Shown: positions 41,765-50,529 of the stretch, piece after piece
How positions within the stretch are numbered: the stretch's first letter is position 1
Layout of the letters: each line of letters opens with the position of its first letter
Assembly: GCA_040756995.1 (NCBI GenBank)
Contig: JBFLYK010000020.1
Location: 55,223 to 119,222 of the forward strand
Source of the DNA: BP-133 sp040756995
Lineage (GTDB): Bacteria; Actinomycetota; Acidimicrobiia; IMCC26256; BP-133
Reading direction: 5' to 3'
DNA: 64,000 nucleotides
Notes under the pieces: model-generated
Databases searched by the model: none
Seen by the model: the letters and a program-made list of their open reading frames with translations, nothing else
Told to the model about the DNA's origin: nothing
Position numbers and translations under genes: made by a program

Positions 41765-41808
41765 GGCTTTGGGGCGGTCAGGAACGCCAGTTGGCTTTGG
41801 GGCGGTCA
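41753..41808. repeat. 28-bp perfect tandem duplication
   Basis: Units 41753-41780 and 41781-41808 are identical. Each begins with GGAACGCCAGTT, the outer part of the adjacent hairpin arm. The second unit includes the whiB7 stop codon (41806-41808), so the repeats start exactly at the 3' end of that gene. Confidence 0.85.
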
Positions 41809-42132
41809 GGCGCTGAGGGGAACGGCGGGGACTTCGGCCGGCGCCTCGGGCTGGAGCTCGGGGCGGACCTTCGGGGGACGACCCCGCTTGCGCTTCTGAG
41901 CCAGGACCTTGCCGTTGGCGAACAGCTCGCCGCCCCACACGCCCCAGGGCTCGCGCCGGGCCAGGGCTCCGGCCAGGCAGGCCTCCCGCACCGGGCAGGG
42001 CTGGCAGAAGGCCTTGGCCACGGCGATGTCGTCGAGCTGCTCGGAAAAGAACAGGTCGAGGAGCGCGCCGGTACCGTCGTTGCACAGGGCGTCGTCCCAC
42101 CACACCTTCTGGACCTGCTCGTAAGCGAACAC
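41806..42132 (-). CDS. whiB7: WhiB7-like regulator with AT-hook
   Basis: A 108-aa protein. GTG 42132 has GAAAGGA 8 bp upstream. Four Cys ligands for a [4Fe-4S] cluster are at C17, C43, C46 and C52, followed by EPWGVWGGELF, the Wbl turn that contacts sigma factor. A basic RKRGRPPK AT-hook (about 78-85) distinguishes WhiB7 from other Wbl proteins. WhiB7 activates intrinsic resistance genes when ribosomes stall. The upstream leader with a terminator hairpin supports this assignment. Confidence 0.85.
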   Translation of the reverse strand: MFAYEQVQKVWWDDALCNDGTGALLDLFFSEQLDDIAVAKAFCQPCPVREACLAGALARREPWGVWGGELFANGKVLAQKRKRGRPPKVRPELQPEAPAEVPAVPLSA

Positions 42133-42178
42133 GGTGGTTTCCTTTCGGAGGAAGCGGAAGCGGCCCGAACAAACGAAA

Positions 42179-42204
42179 AGGCCGCCGGGTTCGCCCGGCG
42201 GCCT
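42179..42204 (-). terminator. Attenuator-type terminator in the whiB7 leader
   Basis: AGGCCGCCGGG and CCCGGCGGCCT form a perfect 11-bp stem around a 4-nt loop; on the minus strand it is followed by TTTTCGTTTGTTC. It lies 47 bp upstream of the whiB7 start, so transcription would stop before the gene unless an alternative fold forms. This is how whiB7 leaders work in other actinobacteria. Confidence 0.8.
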
Positions 42205-42229
42205 CAAGGAGTCGGTACTGCAGCGCCCT

Positions 42230-42484
42230 CTAGGGCGACTCCTCGATTGGCCGGGCCGGGTACGGCTTCTGAGCAACGAACGACCGGGCATCGGCACCCG
42301 CGGCGGCCGTCGGCGCGCCGTGGAGCTCGATCAGGACGAGGCCGCACACGCGGGGACGCGCGACGGCCGGGCCACCAGCCCAGCTGTTCGTCAAGCGCAT
42401 CCCTCTGATCACGGGGCCTTCCCTTTCCAGCGTCGGGCCCGCGGCTTCCCACGGACCATTGGCAATCACCAGACAGGGAAACAT
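42230..42484 (-). promoter_or_regulatory. Leader open frame of whiB7
   Basis: An open frame of up to 84 codons (ATG 42484, with GTG 42412 and ATG 42400 as shorter alternatives). Its stop lies inside a hairpin GGAGTCG...CGACTCC that directly precedes the terminator. Ribosome progress through this frame could choose between hairpins. WhiB7 uORFs in other genera are usually short, so the length is unusual and the true start may be internal. The rest of 42133-42534 holds no other gene. Confidence 0.55.
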
Positions 42485-42534
42485 GCCGCCACGCGAACGT
42501 CAAACGAATTTCTGGGACCTACGCTTCCAAGTCG

Positions 42535-43710
42535 ATGGGAAACCCGCACAATCCCGACAATCTGTCCTTCGACCAAGTCGTTGAGACGCTCCAGCGTCAA
42601 TGCGCCGAAGGGTTTCACGACGGTGCGCAGGCCTACGTCTCCCGCTTCGGGGAGCCGCTGCTCGACGTCGCCGTCGGCGAGTCGACCCCCGGCCGGGCCC
42701 TCGAGCGGGACGACGTCATGCTCTGGTACTCGTCGGGCAAGCCGCTGACGACCACGGCCGTCCTCCAGTTGTGGGAACGAGGGCGGCTCGGGCTCGACGA
42801 CCGGGTGGCGGACTACGTCGCCGGGTGGGGTGCCGGGAAGGAGCGGGTCACGATCCGCCACGTCCTGATCCACACCGGCGGCTTCACCATGGCCGGACGG
42901 GGGGAGCTGTTCGACCGGGACGTCTCCTACGCCGAGGCCGTGGCCCGCATCGCCGCCCACCCCGCCGAGTGGGAGCCGGGGACGAAAGCCGGCTACCACC
43001 CGACGAGCGGATGGAAGATCCTCGGCGCCGTCGTCGAGGCGATCGACGGGCGGCCCATCGACCGCTACCTGGCCGACGAGGTGCTGACGCCGGCCGCGAT
43101 GAAGGAGAGCCGCCTCGGCATTCCGGTCGAGGAGCAGGCGACCTTGGGCGACCGCCTCGTGCCCGTCGCCTGGAAGGGCCACGCCATCGCCATCCAGGAC
43201 AGCGGCGGGCTGCGCATGCTCCCGTACCACATCGAGGAGATCCACAATCAGCCCTGGCACGTGGCCAAGGTCGAACCGGGCGGCGGGATGCGGGGCCCGG
43301 CCCGGGAGCTGGGCCGCTTCTACGAGTCGCTCCTCAGCTTCGGGCCGCCGCTGCTCGAGGCCCGCACCGTCGAGGTGATGGCCGCCGTCCACCGCTACGG
43401 CCTGCCCGACGTGATCTTCGGCGGCATGAAGACACCCTGGGGGCTCGGCGTGCAGGTGGGGGGCGGCATGAGCGGCGGCCCGGGCCGCCGGGCGTTCGGC
43501 CACGGCGGGATGGCGTCGTCGCGGGGCCTGGCCGACCCCGACGCCGGCCTCGTCATGGTGCTCGTGACCAACGGCCTGCCCGATCCGATCCGCAACGAGC
43601 AGCGGATGTTCGCCTTCACCGACGGCGTCTACCGGGCCTTCGGCGATGAGCTGGCCCACCTCCGCCTGCCCGCCCGGTCGATGTCGGAGGCCTTCCGCCC
43701 GAGCACCTGA
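42535..43710 (+). CDS. Beta-lactamase-fold serine hydrolase
   Basis: A 391-aa protein. The SxxK motif is S66-S-G-K69, the Tyr motif is in GYHPTSGW (about 153), and a HGG motif is in FGHGGMASSRG. This is the class C beta-lactamase/EstB-type esterase family, also used for D-aminopeptidases. There is no signal peptide, so it is likely an intracellular esterase. It is divergent from the whiB7 leader, and a link to resistance is possible but only positional. Confidence 0.85.
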   Translation: MGNPHNPDNLSFDQVVETLQRQCAEGFHDGAQAYVSRFGEPLLDVAVGESTPGRALERDDVMLWYSSGKPLTTTAVLQLWERGRLGLDDRVADYVAGWGAGKERVTIRHVLIHTGGFTMAGRGELFDRDVSYAEAVARIAAHPAEWEPGTKAGYHPTSGWKILGAVVEAIDGRPIDRYLADEVLTPAAMKESRLGIPVEEQATLGDRLVPVAWKGHAIAIQDSGGLRMLPYHIEEIHNQPWHVAKVEPGGGMRGPARELGRFYESLLSFGPPLLEARTVEVMAAVHRYGLPDVIFGGMKTPWGLGVQVGGGMSGGPGRRAFGHGGMASSRGLADPDAGLVMVLVTNGLPDPIRNEQRMFAFTDGVYRAFGDELAHLRLPARSMSEAFRPST

Positions 43711-43941
43711 GGGAGCCCCGGGGCAGCGGAAAGTTTCGGTGGTAAGGCTGGCCCGACCGGCAAGATGCCGGGTGGCGGGATGTTGTCCGAAGGCCGGAAT
43801 CCGTATCGTGATGGACGTGCCTCCTGTGACCCGCATCACAGGAACCCTCACCGCTCCTTCACGAGTGCAGGCTCGACTGTCCCCAGCCAGATCGAGTCGC
43901 CCGTCAGGGGCGGTGAGGCGCGTCCGGGGCCGGTCGAAGCC

Positions 43942-44964
43942 CTAGACCCGGGAACCGAGGCCGAAGAACTCCGGGACCTCGATGACGAGGCCCCGGGCCC
44001 GGGCCCGTTCGAGGACGAAGTGGGCCAGGGCCACGTCGAGGGAACCGAGCCCGAACGGCGAGTAGATCACCGACCGGCCGGGGTCACGGGGCGGGACAGC
44101 GCCCGACAGCAGCGCTCCGATCGGCCGGACGGCGTCCGGCGCCAGCCCGGCCTGGCGGATGGCGAGCTCCAGCGACGTCCCCTCCCGGGCGGCGTGCGTC
44201 GGGTCGTCGACGACGTGGTCGCAGGCGGCCATCGTCTCCGCCGTGATGTCCCGCAGCGACAGGTGGAGGACGGTGACGCCGGGTCGGGACAGCGCCGGGT
44301 CGTCGAACCACGGCGTTGTCGCCGTGGTGGCGATGAGCACCAGATCGGCCCCGGCCACCGCCTCCTCCGGGCTCCCGACGGCCCGCCCCGCCCCGCCTCC
44401 GCCACCGTCCGCCAGCTGGCGCACCAGCCCGTCGGCCTGTTCGACCCGGGGATCGAAGACGGTGACCTCACCGAGGTGCCAGCCGCCGGCCAGCAGCATC
44501 TCCACGGTTCGCCGGGAGATGACGCCGGCTCCGATGACGGCCAGGCGGCCCGTCTCCCGCCGGCCGGCCAGCGTCTCGGCGCCGACCACGGCCGACAGTG
44601 CGGTGCGGGTGGCGCTGATCACCGCGCCCTCGAGGCAGGCGACCGGGAATCCGGTCTCCGGATCGTTCAACACGATGACGGCCGACGCCCGGGGCAGGCC
44701 CCGATCGAGGTTCCCGGGAAAGCTGCCGATCCACTTGATCCCCACCGCCGGGGCGGGCTCGCCCACGGCGGCCGGCAAGGCGATGAAGCGCTCGGCCCGG
44801 CCCGGTTCAGGCCGCAGGAACAGGCTCGGTGGGTTCACGACTCCGCCGCCGGCCGCCTGGACGTAGACCCGTTCGACGAGCCGCTTGGCGGCGGCGACGT
44901 CGCCGTCCAGGATCCGGATCACGGCGTCGGCGGTGACGAGCGAGAACGTGGGAGGGCCGGACAC
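43942..44964 (-). CDS. Ornithine cyclodeaminase/mu-crystallin family, SbnB-like
   Basis: A 340-aa protein with VGIKWIGSFPGN, an NAD-binding GAGVISRRTVEMLL (about 160-175), and ATTATTPWFDD. The SbnB branch makes amino-acid precursors of siderophores; others deaminate ornithine. No partner sbnA gene is nearby, so the substrate is open. The last 230 bp before it (43711-43941) hold no gene. Confidence 0.78.
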   Translation of the reverse strand: MSGPPTFSLVTADAVIRILDGDVAAAKRLVERVYVQAAGGGVVNPPSLFLRPEPGRAERFIALPAAVGEPAPAVGIKWIGSFPGNLDRGLPRASAVIVLNDPETGFPVACLEGAVISATRTALSAVVGAETLAGRRETGRLAVIGAGVISRRTVEMLLAGGWHLGEVTVFDPRVEQADGLVRQLADGGGGGAGRAVGSPEEAVAGADLVLIATTATTPWFDDPALSRPGVTVLHLSLRDITAETMAACDHVVDDPTHAAREGTSLELAIRQAGLAPDAVRPIGALLSGAVPPRDPGRSVIYSPFGLGSLDVALAHFVLERARARGLVIEVPEFFGLGSRV

Positions 44965-45003
44965 GTCGGGGGAAACCTCCTCGGGGGTCGGGTGTGCGGG
45001 CGG

Positions 45004-45801
45004 TCAGCCGCCCTGGGCCAGTTCGAGCAGCACGCCGTGCACCGCCTCCGGGGCGGCCAGGATGTCGCCGCTGGCCAGCCAGGCGGTCTCGTCGCCGGCC
45101 CAGTCGGTCACGACGCCGCCGGCCTCCGTCACCAGCAGGGCGCCGGCGGCGACGTCCCAGGCGCCGAGGCCGATCTCGAAGAAACCGTCGAAGACGCCGG
45201 CCGCCGTCCAGGCCAGGTCGAGGCTGGCCGCCCCGGCCCGGCGGAGATCCTCGAGGGTCAGGAAGGCGCCCTCGAAGACCCGGCGGTAGTCGTCGAGCCG
45301 GTGCTTGCGTTTGAACGGAAAGCCGGTGTTGCAGATGGCGGAGGCCACCGCGCGATCGGCGACCCGGATCGGCCGCCCGTCGCGGAAGGCGCCCCCGCCC
45401 CGGACGGCGGTGAACGTCTCACCGCCGAGCAACGGCGCGTGGACGGCGCCCACCACCGGCCGCCCGGCCTCGACCAGCGCCACCGAGACGCCGACGACCG
45501 GAAAGCCGTGGAGGAAGTTGGCCGTGCCGTCCAGAGGGTCGACCACCCACCAGAGGTCGCCCTTCGTGCCACCGCCCTCCTCGCCGAAGAAGGCGATACC
45601 GGGCTCCTCGCCCTCGAGGGCCTCCCGGATCGTCTCCTCGCTGTCGAGGTCGACCTCGCTCACGTAGTCACCGGGCGCCTTGGAGTGGATCCCCGCCGCC
45701 AGCCGTCCGAAGTGTCCGGCGACGACGCCGCCCCCGAGCCGGGCCGCGGCCTCGGCCACCTCACCGAGCCGGCTGAGGTCGCCGGGGCTGAGAGCGGTCA
45801 C
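45004..45801 (-). CDS. Inositol monophosphatase family protein
   Basis: A 265-aa protein. GTG 45801 overlaps the stop of the next gene (GTGA). Metal-binding motifs: FFGEE, VVDPLDGTANFLHGFP and GLGAWDVAAGALLVTEAGG. These give a Li-sensitive, Mg-dependent sugar-phosphate phosphatase fold; the likely substrate is inositol phosphate or a related phosphate. Confidence 0.88.
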   Translation of the reverse strand: MTALSPGDLSRLGEVAEAAARLGGGVVAGHFGRLAAGIHSKAPGDYVSEVDLDSEETIREALEGEEPGIAFFGEEGGGTKGDLWWVVDPLDGTANFLHGFPVVGVSVALVEAGRPVVGAVHAPLLGGETFTAVRGGGAFRDGRPIRVADRAVASAICNTGFPFKRKHRLDDYRRVFEGAFLTLEDLRRAGAASLDLAWTAAGVFDGFFEIGLGAWDVAAGALLVTEAGGVVTDWAGDETAWLASGDILAAPEAVHGVLLELAQGG

Positions 45802-46559
45802 GTCGGCTGACCCGGGGTGGGCAGCGCCCGGCGCAGGTCGCCGAGCAGCGCCGGCGTCCCGGCGGCCAGCAGGTGCCGGCGGACATCGGAATCGAGCACC
45901 ACCAGGTCCCGGCCGGCGGCGTCGACGAGCTCGGCGCCCGCCTCCCGACAGATCAACAGGCCGCCCAGGTAGTCCCACACGGCGTGCCACGCACCGCCGT
46001 CGACGAAGCCGTCGATCGCCCCGGACGCCACGTCGCACAGGCTGAGCGCCGCCGACCCCAGGGACCGGAACTGCTTCCAGGGCAGCCACTCCCCCGGCCG
46101 GCCGGACAGGGCGACGACGGCGTCCTCCACCCGTTCGACCTTGCGGGGCGTGATGACCTCCCCGTCCCGCCGGGCGCCCTCGCCCCGCACGGCCGTGGTC
46201 GCCACGCCGGTGGCCTGGTTGACGACCAGGGCGACCAGAGGTCCGTCGCCGTCGACGACGCAGGCCGAAGTGGCCCAGTAGGGAATATGGCGTGACGCGT
46301 TCGTCGAACCATCGACCGGGTCGAGGACGACGGTCAAAGCGGCGTCGGGCGGCCCGCTCCAGCCCGATTCCTCCGAGAGCACCGCCACCGGAGCCCGGCC
46401 CATCACCTCCAGCGCGGCGGCGTCGGCGACCAGGTCGATGGCGTACTGGCCGGCCCGGTCGGTGCGGCCCCGCCGCTCGTTTCCGGTCACGAGGCGCACC
46501 GCCCGTTCGACGGCAGCGGCGGTCGCGACCAGCACCTCGAGCAGGTCGTCGTTAGTCAC
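45798..46559 (-). CDS. Inositol monophosphatase family protein (second copy)
   Basis: A 253-aa protein with LSEESGW, VVLDPVDGSTNASRHIPYW and GGAWHAVWDYLGGLLICREAGAEL. It has the same fold as its downstream neighbour but is clearly divergent, with VDGST instead of LDGTA. The two genes overlap by 4 bp and may act on different phosphates in one pathway. Confidence 0.86.
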   Translation of the reverse strand: MTNDDLLEVLVATAAAVERAVRLVTGNERRGRTDRAGQYAIDLVADAAALEVMGRAPVAVLSEESGWSGPPDAALTVVLDPVDGSTNASRHIPYWATSACVVDGDGPLVALVVNQATGVATTAVRGEGARRDGEVITPRKVERVEDAVVALSGRPGEWLPWKQFRSLGSAALSLCDVASGAIDGFVDGGAWHAVWDYLGGLLICREAGAELVDAAGRDLVVLDSDVRRHLLAAGTPALLGDLRRALPTPGQPT

Positions 46560-46761
46560 GCCGGCAGGGTAATCGCAAGGAAATTCTGGGGCTCACCCGG
46601 GATATCCGCCAGTTTTGTGCAGGGCAGTTTTAAGCTCTGTCCGCATTGTCCACTTTGCGTCTCTGTACTAGTTACCCGAGCCCATTGCACACTGCTCCGG
46701 CAGGGCTAGTTACTTCTGCTCGAGCAGGACTCAGGGCCTTCCCCAGCGAATCGGACGGAAA

Positions 46762-47457
46762 ATGCGCAAGCTTCTGACCCTCGCCATTCCGATGCTTCTC
46801 GGCGTGGGGTTGCTCACAGCGGCGATCCACAGCGGTGACCCGCAGAAGGACGAGCAGTCCAAGCGCTCCCAGGGCGGTTTCGCCGCCGCTCCCTCCCAGC
46901 CCGCGGTCATCGAGGAGGCGGCCGCCCCGGCCACCACCACGACCACCGCCGCCCCGGAGACCACCACCACGACGGCCGCTCCGGCTCCCGCGCCGACGAC
47001 GACCACGACGCTGGCCCGGGTCACCACTACGACCGCCCGCCGGACCATCACTCCGGTGACCAGCCCCCGGCCCCGGCAGACGACCACCACGACCGTTCCC
47101 GTCCCGACCCAGGCCGCCGCCGAGCCCCAGGTGATCGACTGCGGCACCGGGAGCGCCAGCGCCAAGGCCAACCTCGTCACCCTCGGCCCCGGCCGCTACG
47201 GGCTCACGGCCACGGTCCTCAACGACAGCACGAAGGCCATCGAGCTCGACGAGCTGGTCGTTACGGCCGACTACGGCGCGGCGGGCAAGAAGCAGTTCAT
47301 GGTGCAGGTCAGCGGCAAGCGGATCGAGGCCCGGCCCGGTCCCAACGAGATGACGTTCTCCATTCCGGAGAGCGAGGGCGACAAGGCGCCGACGAACTTC
47401 GTGATCTCCGACTTCCGGTTCCACACCGCCGGCCTGCCGGAGTGCGCCTCGCACTAA
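46762..47457 (+). CDS. Secreted or anchored protein with Thr-rich linker
   Basis: A 231-aa protein with a hydrophobic N-terminus (LLTLAIPMLLGVGLLTAAI), a linker of repeated TTTTT/AAPETTT blocks (about 55-120), and a C-terminal beta-rich domain with one Cys pair (IDCGTG...LPECASH). The linker suggests cell-wall spanning. It ends at a strong terminator. In the 5' gap, CTAGTTAC occurs at 46668 and 46706. Confidence 0.7.
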   Translation: MRKLLTLAIPMLLGVGLLTAAIHSGDPQKDEQSKRSQGGFAAAPSQPAVIEEAAAPATTTTTAAPETTTTTAAPAPAPTTTTTLARVTTTTARRTITPVTSPRPRQTTTTTVPVPTQAAAEPQVIDCGTGSASAKANLVTLGPGRYGLTATVLNDSTKAIELDELVVTADYGAAGKKQFMVQVSGKRIEARPGPNEMTFSIPESEGDKAPTNFVISDFRFHTAGLPECASH

Positions 47458-47480
47458 CGCAACCGGCTCCCAGCCTTCGG

Positions 47481-47517
47481 AAACCGCCCGCCGGCGAACC
47501 GGCGGGCGGTTTCTTTT
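47481..47517 (+). terminator. Rho-independent terminator
   Basis: AAACCGCCCGCCGG and CCGGCGGGCGGTTT form a perfect 14-bp stem around a CGAA loop, followed by TCTTTT. It lies 24 bp after the stop of the preceding gene. Confidence 0.92.
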
Positions 47518-47600
47518 CGGCGCGCCGGTTTCTCAGGCTTTGGGGGATATTGTCGGGGCCGTTTCAGGGCCGTAATACCGACAGGGGAGTCGCTCGTTCG

Positions 47601-49352
47601 ATGGTCAGGCGCAGGCGCACATGGGCCGCCGGCGTGGTGGGAATTTCCATGCTGTCGACCCTTGTCGCCGGCGCCGGCGACGTGCCCGCCCGGGCCTCCG
47701 GCGGCCAGGGGCCCGACACCATCGGCCAGTGGACCCTGCCGTTCGAGGAAGCCGGCGCGGCCTCCGGAGGGCGGCCCACGGCGGTGCAGACCGCCGTCCT
47801 GGCCGACGGGCGGGTCCTGTACTTCAACGGCCTCGAGAGCGGTGAGAGCGCCCAGAAGCCGAGCGCCGTCCCGGTCGGGGCGGCGCCCCGCGACAGCCAG
47901 GCCCGCCTCCTGGACCTCCGGTCGGGCGCTCCGCAGTGGAGCGCCCCCGCCAAGGACGGCGATCTGTTCTGCACCGACATCACCGTCCTGCCCAACGGCA
48001 AGCTGCTGATGGCCGGGGGCCTCGAGGCGGAGGGGCTGCGCAACTCGTGGCTGTTCGACCCCGAGACGAACGGGGTCGAAGCGGCGGCACCGATGAAGTA
48101 CGGGCGGTGGTATCCCCATCTCGTCATCGGTCCGGACGGGAACCCCACGGTCTTCGGGGGAGTGGCGCAACTCGTCACCGACCCGCAGACGGGCAACGTC
48201 CGGCGCACCGAGACCTACCGGGCCGACGCCAACACCTGGGACGAGAACTACGCCGGGCCGCAGTCGGAGGCCACCCTGCCGCTCCAGCCCCGTATCGTCC
48301 TGGCGCCCAACGGCCAGTTCTTCTACGCCGCCGCCGGGGAGATGGGAGGGCCCTTCGGGCATGCCGTCGACGAGGCCATGACGGGGTTCTTCCAGTTCTT
48401 CGACCCCAAGACCAAGGCGTGGACGGTCTCCGGCGCCGCCCCCTACGGCCCCCGCAGCGGCGCCTTCGTGGTGCCTCTCACGCTGGTGCCGCCCTACGAC
48501 AGGATGACGCTCGTCACCTGGGGTGGCGTGTTGGGCCCCACACCGGGGCAGCCGGCCAACCCGTTGACGGCGCTCACGACGATCGACGGCAACGGCAACG
48601 TCACCAACCGCAACGGCGGGTCGCTGAACCACGCCCGCTGGCACTCCTCCGGTGTCCTCCTGCCCGACGGCCAGGTGCTGGCCGTCGGGGGGACCGACAA
48701 GGACGACGCCTTCAGCCCCGGCCTGGGCGGCCCGGTCACGACCCCCGAGCTCTACGACCCGACGACCGACACCTGGACGCCGGTCGCGCCCCACATCCGG
48801 GCCCGGGGCTACCACAGCTCAGCGCTCCTGCTGCCCGACCTGCGGGTCCTGCTCGGCGGGAACGACAACGATCCGAGCTTCGAGATCTGGAGCCCGCCGT
48901 ATCTCTTCCGAGGCCCCCGGCCGACGGTGGTGCGGGTCCAGCGCGGCGTGGGCTACGGCGAGACGTTCAACCTCACCACGCCCGACGCCGGCCTCATCGA
49001 GTCGGTCGTGCTCCTGCGGACGCCGTCGCCGGAGCACGCCAACGACTCCGACCAGCGGGCGCTGCGGCTGGAGTTCAGTCGCACCGGCCCCCACACGCTG
49101 ACCGCCACCGCCCCGCCGTCCGGCACCGTGGCGCCGCCGGGCACCTACTACCTGGTGGTGAACAAGAAGAGCCTGCAGGGCCCGATCCCGTCGGTGGCGC
49201 ACATGGTCGACGTCGGCCGCACCGACCTGGCCGATGCCCCGCAGCCCTTCCCCGATGACGCTCCCGCCCCGTCGGGCGGCTCGGCCGGGAATCCGTCCCC
49301 GCCGGCGCCCGTCGCCATCCCCCAACGACGTTGGCTGTTCGGCGCCCGCTGA
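47601..49352 (+). CDS. Secreted kelch/galactose-oxidase-like protein
   Basis: A 583-aa protein with a signal peptide (MVRRRRTWAAGVVGISMLSTLVAGAG). Kelch-like repeats carry LLMAGGLEAEG, VLAVGGTDKDD and HSSALLLPDLRVLLGGNDND; the C-terminus (FEIWSPPYLFRGPRPT...LLRTPSPEHANDSDQRALRLEF) matches the DUF1929 domain of galactose/glyoxal oxidases. These are copper radical enzymes that oxidise alcohols or aldehydes to H2O2 producers. Several ligand positions are plausible, but I could not confirm the Cys-Tyr pair. Confidence 0.82.
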   Translation: MVRRRRTWAAGVVGISMLSTLVAGAGDVPARASGGQGPDTIGQWTLPFEEAGAASGGRPTAVQTAVLADGRVLYFNGLESGESAQKPSAVPVGAAPRDSQARLLDLRSGAPQWSAPAKDGDLFCTDITVLPNGKLLMAGGLEAEGLRNSWLFDPETNGVEAAAPMKYGRWYPHLVIGPDGNPTVFGGVAQLVTDPQTGNVRRTETYRADANTWDENYAGPQSEATLPLQPRIVLAPNGQFFYAAAGEMGGPFGHAVDEAMTGFFQFFDPKTKAWTVSGAAPYGPRSGAFVVPLTLVPPYDRMTLVTWGGVLGPTPGQPANPLTALTTIDGNGNVTNRNGGSLNHARWHSSGVLLPDGQVLAVGGTDKDDAFSPGLGGPVTTPELYDPTTDTWTPVAPHIRARGYHSSALLLPDLRVLLGGNDNDPSFEIWSPPYLFRGPRPTVVRVQRGVGYGETFNLTTPDAGLIESVVLLRTPSPEHANDSDQRALRLEFSRTGPHTLTATAPPSGTVAPPGTYYLVVNKKSLQGPIPSVAHMVDVGRTDLADAPQPFPDDAPAPSGGSAGNPSPPAPVAIPQRRWLFGAR

Positions 49353-50500
49353 CCACGTTCGTCGCCGCGCTCGTCGTCGCGCTCCTGGGACTCGCCGGGC
49401 CGCCGGCGAGGCCGGCGGCGGGTCACGGGGGTGGGGAACCGCAGGCCGAGCCGATCATCGAATCCATCGCGCCGACGCTTCCGGGCATCGACGTCAAGGT
49501 GGTGTTCTCGGTCAACTACCAATTCGTGGCCAGCAACACCAGCCCGCGCACCATCAGCTTCCTGGCCGACACCGGCGAGCCCTTCCTCCGGATCGGACCT
49601 GACGGCGTCCACGGCAACTTCGCCTCGCCGACGTACTACGACGCCAACGTCCCGGAAGGCGTGCAACGGCTCCCCGCCCAGGCAAAGCCCGGTGCCGACG
49701 TCCCGCCGATCTGGCGCAGGATCTCCAAAGAATCCAGCTGGGGCTGGTACGACCATCGCCTGCACCCGCCGAACGGGTCCGTCCCGCCCGAGGTCATCCG
49801 GGCCAACAAGGTGGCGGTCCTCGGTCGCTGGATTGTCCCCTTCCGGATCGACGACCAGCCCGGGGAGATCAAGGGCCGCCTCGAGTACCAGCCCCCGACG
49901 GGCTCGTTCAACATGGTCCAGAAGTCGCCGCAGGCGCCGGCCCCGGGCCTGACCATCCAGGTCGTGGCCGGCCGTGTCGTGCCGGCCATCTTCGTGAAGA
50001 ACGAATCCGCCGAACCGGTCGTGGTCCTCGGCAAGGAGGACGAGCCGTTCGCCCGTATCGGTCCGGCCCTCACCGAGGTCAATCTGAAGAGCCCCCTGTG
50101 GGCCGAGATCCAGCAGGCGAGCGGGAAGGACCCCTCCGAGGAAACCGATCCCGCGGCTCAGCCCAAGTGGCAGAAGGTCTCCGACGGCCCCAGCTGGCAG
50201 TGGCTGGAGCTCCGGGCGGCGGCGCCGAACAGTGAGCCCCCGGCGGCGGTCATCGCCGGGGGGAAGGCCGTCACGGTCAAAACCTGGTCGATCCCTTATC
50301 TCGTCGGCGACCGGCGAAGCACCATCGACGGCATCACCGAGTTCGTGCCCATCGCGGCGCTGCGGGACCGGGCGCTGGGCAAGGCGGAGGAGGACGAGGG
50401 CTTCGACCTGCTGTTCTACGGCGGCGTTGCCTTGGCGGCCGCCGTTCTGGGAGCCGGAATCTGGTTGGTAACGTCGAAGGTCCGTAGTCGCCGGGTCTGA
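49331..50500 (+). CDS. Membrane-anchored extracellular protein paired with the kelch protein
   Basis: A 389-aa protein. The only suitable start is TTG 49331, which overlaps the previous gene by 22 bp. It has a signal peptide (FVAALVVALLGLAG), a large beta-rich exterior with two similar halves (EPFLRIGPDGVHGNFASPTYYD and EPFARIGPALTEVNLKSPLWAE), and a C-terminal membrane helix (LLFYGGVALAAAVLGAGIWLV) with a basic tail. It is likely partner or anchor of the oxidase-like protein. No family recognised. Confidence 0.7.
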   Translation: MAVRRPLTTFVAALVVALLGLAGPPARPAAGHGGGEPQAEPIIESIAPTLPGIDVKVVFSVNYQFVASNTSPRTISFLADTGEPFLRIGPDGVHGNFASPTYYDANVPEGVQRLPAQAKPGADVPPIWRRISKESSWGWYDHRLHPPNGSVPPEVIRANKVAVLGRWIVPFRIDDQPGEIKGRLEYQPPTGSFNMVQKSPQAPAPGLTIQVVAGRVVPAIFVKNESAEPVVVLGKEDEPFARIGPALTEVNLKSPLWAEIQQASGKDPSEETDPAAQPKWQKVSDGPSWQWLELRAAAPNSEPPAAVIAGGKAVTVKTWSIPYLVGDRRSTIDGITEFVPIAALRDRALGKAEEDEGFDLLFYGGVALAAAVLGAGIWLVTSKVRSRRV

Positions 50501-50529
50501 AGGAACATTGCAGGGGTGAAGGGGGAGCC

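Noticed and set aside
41806..42132. Ordinary WhiB1/WhiB2-type regulator
   Set aside because: The C-terminal RGRPPK AT-hook and the leader terminator favour WhiB7.
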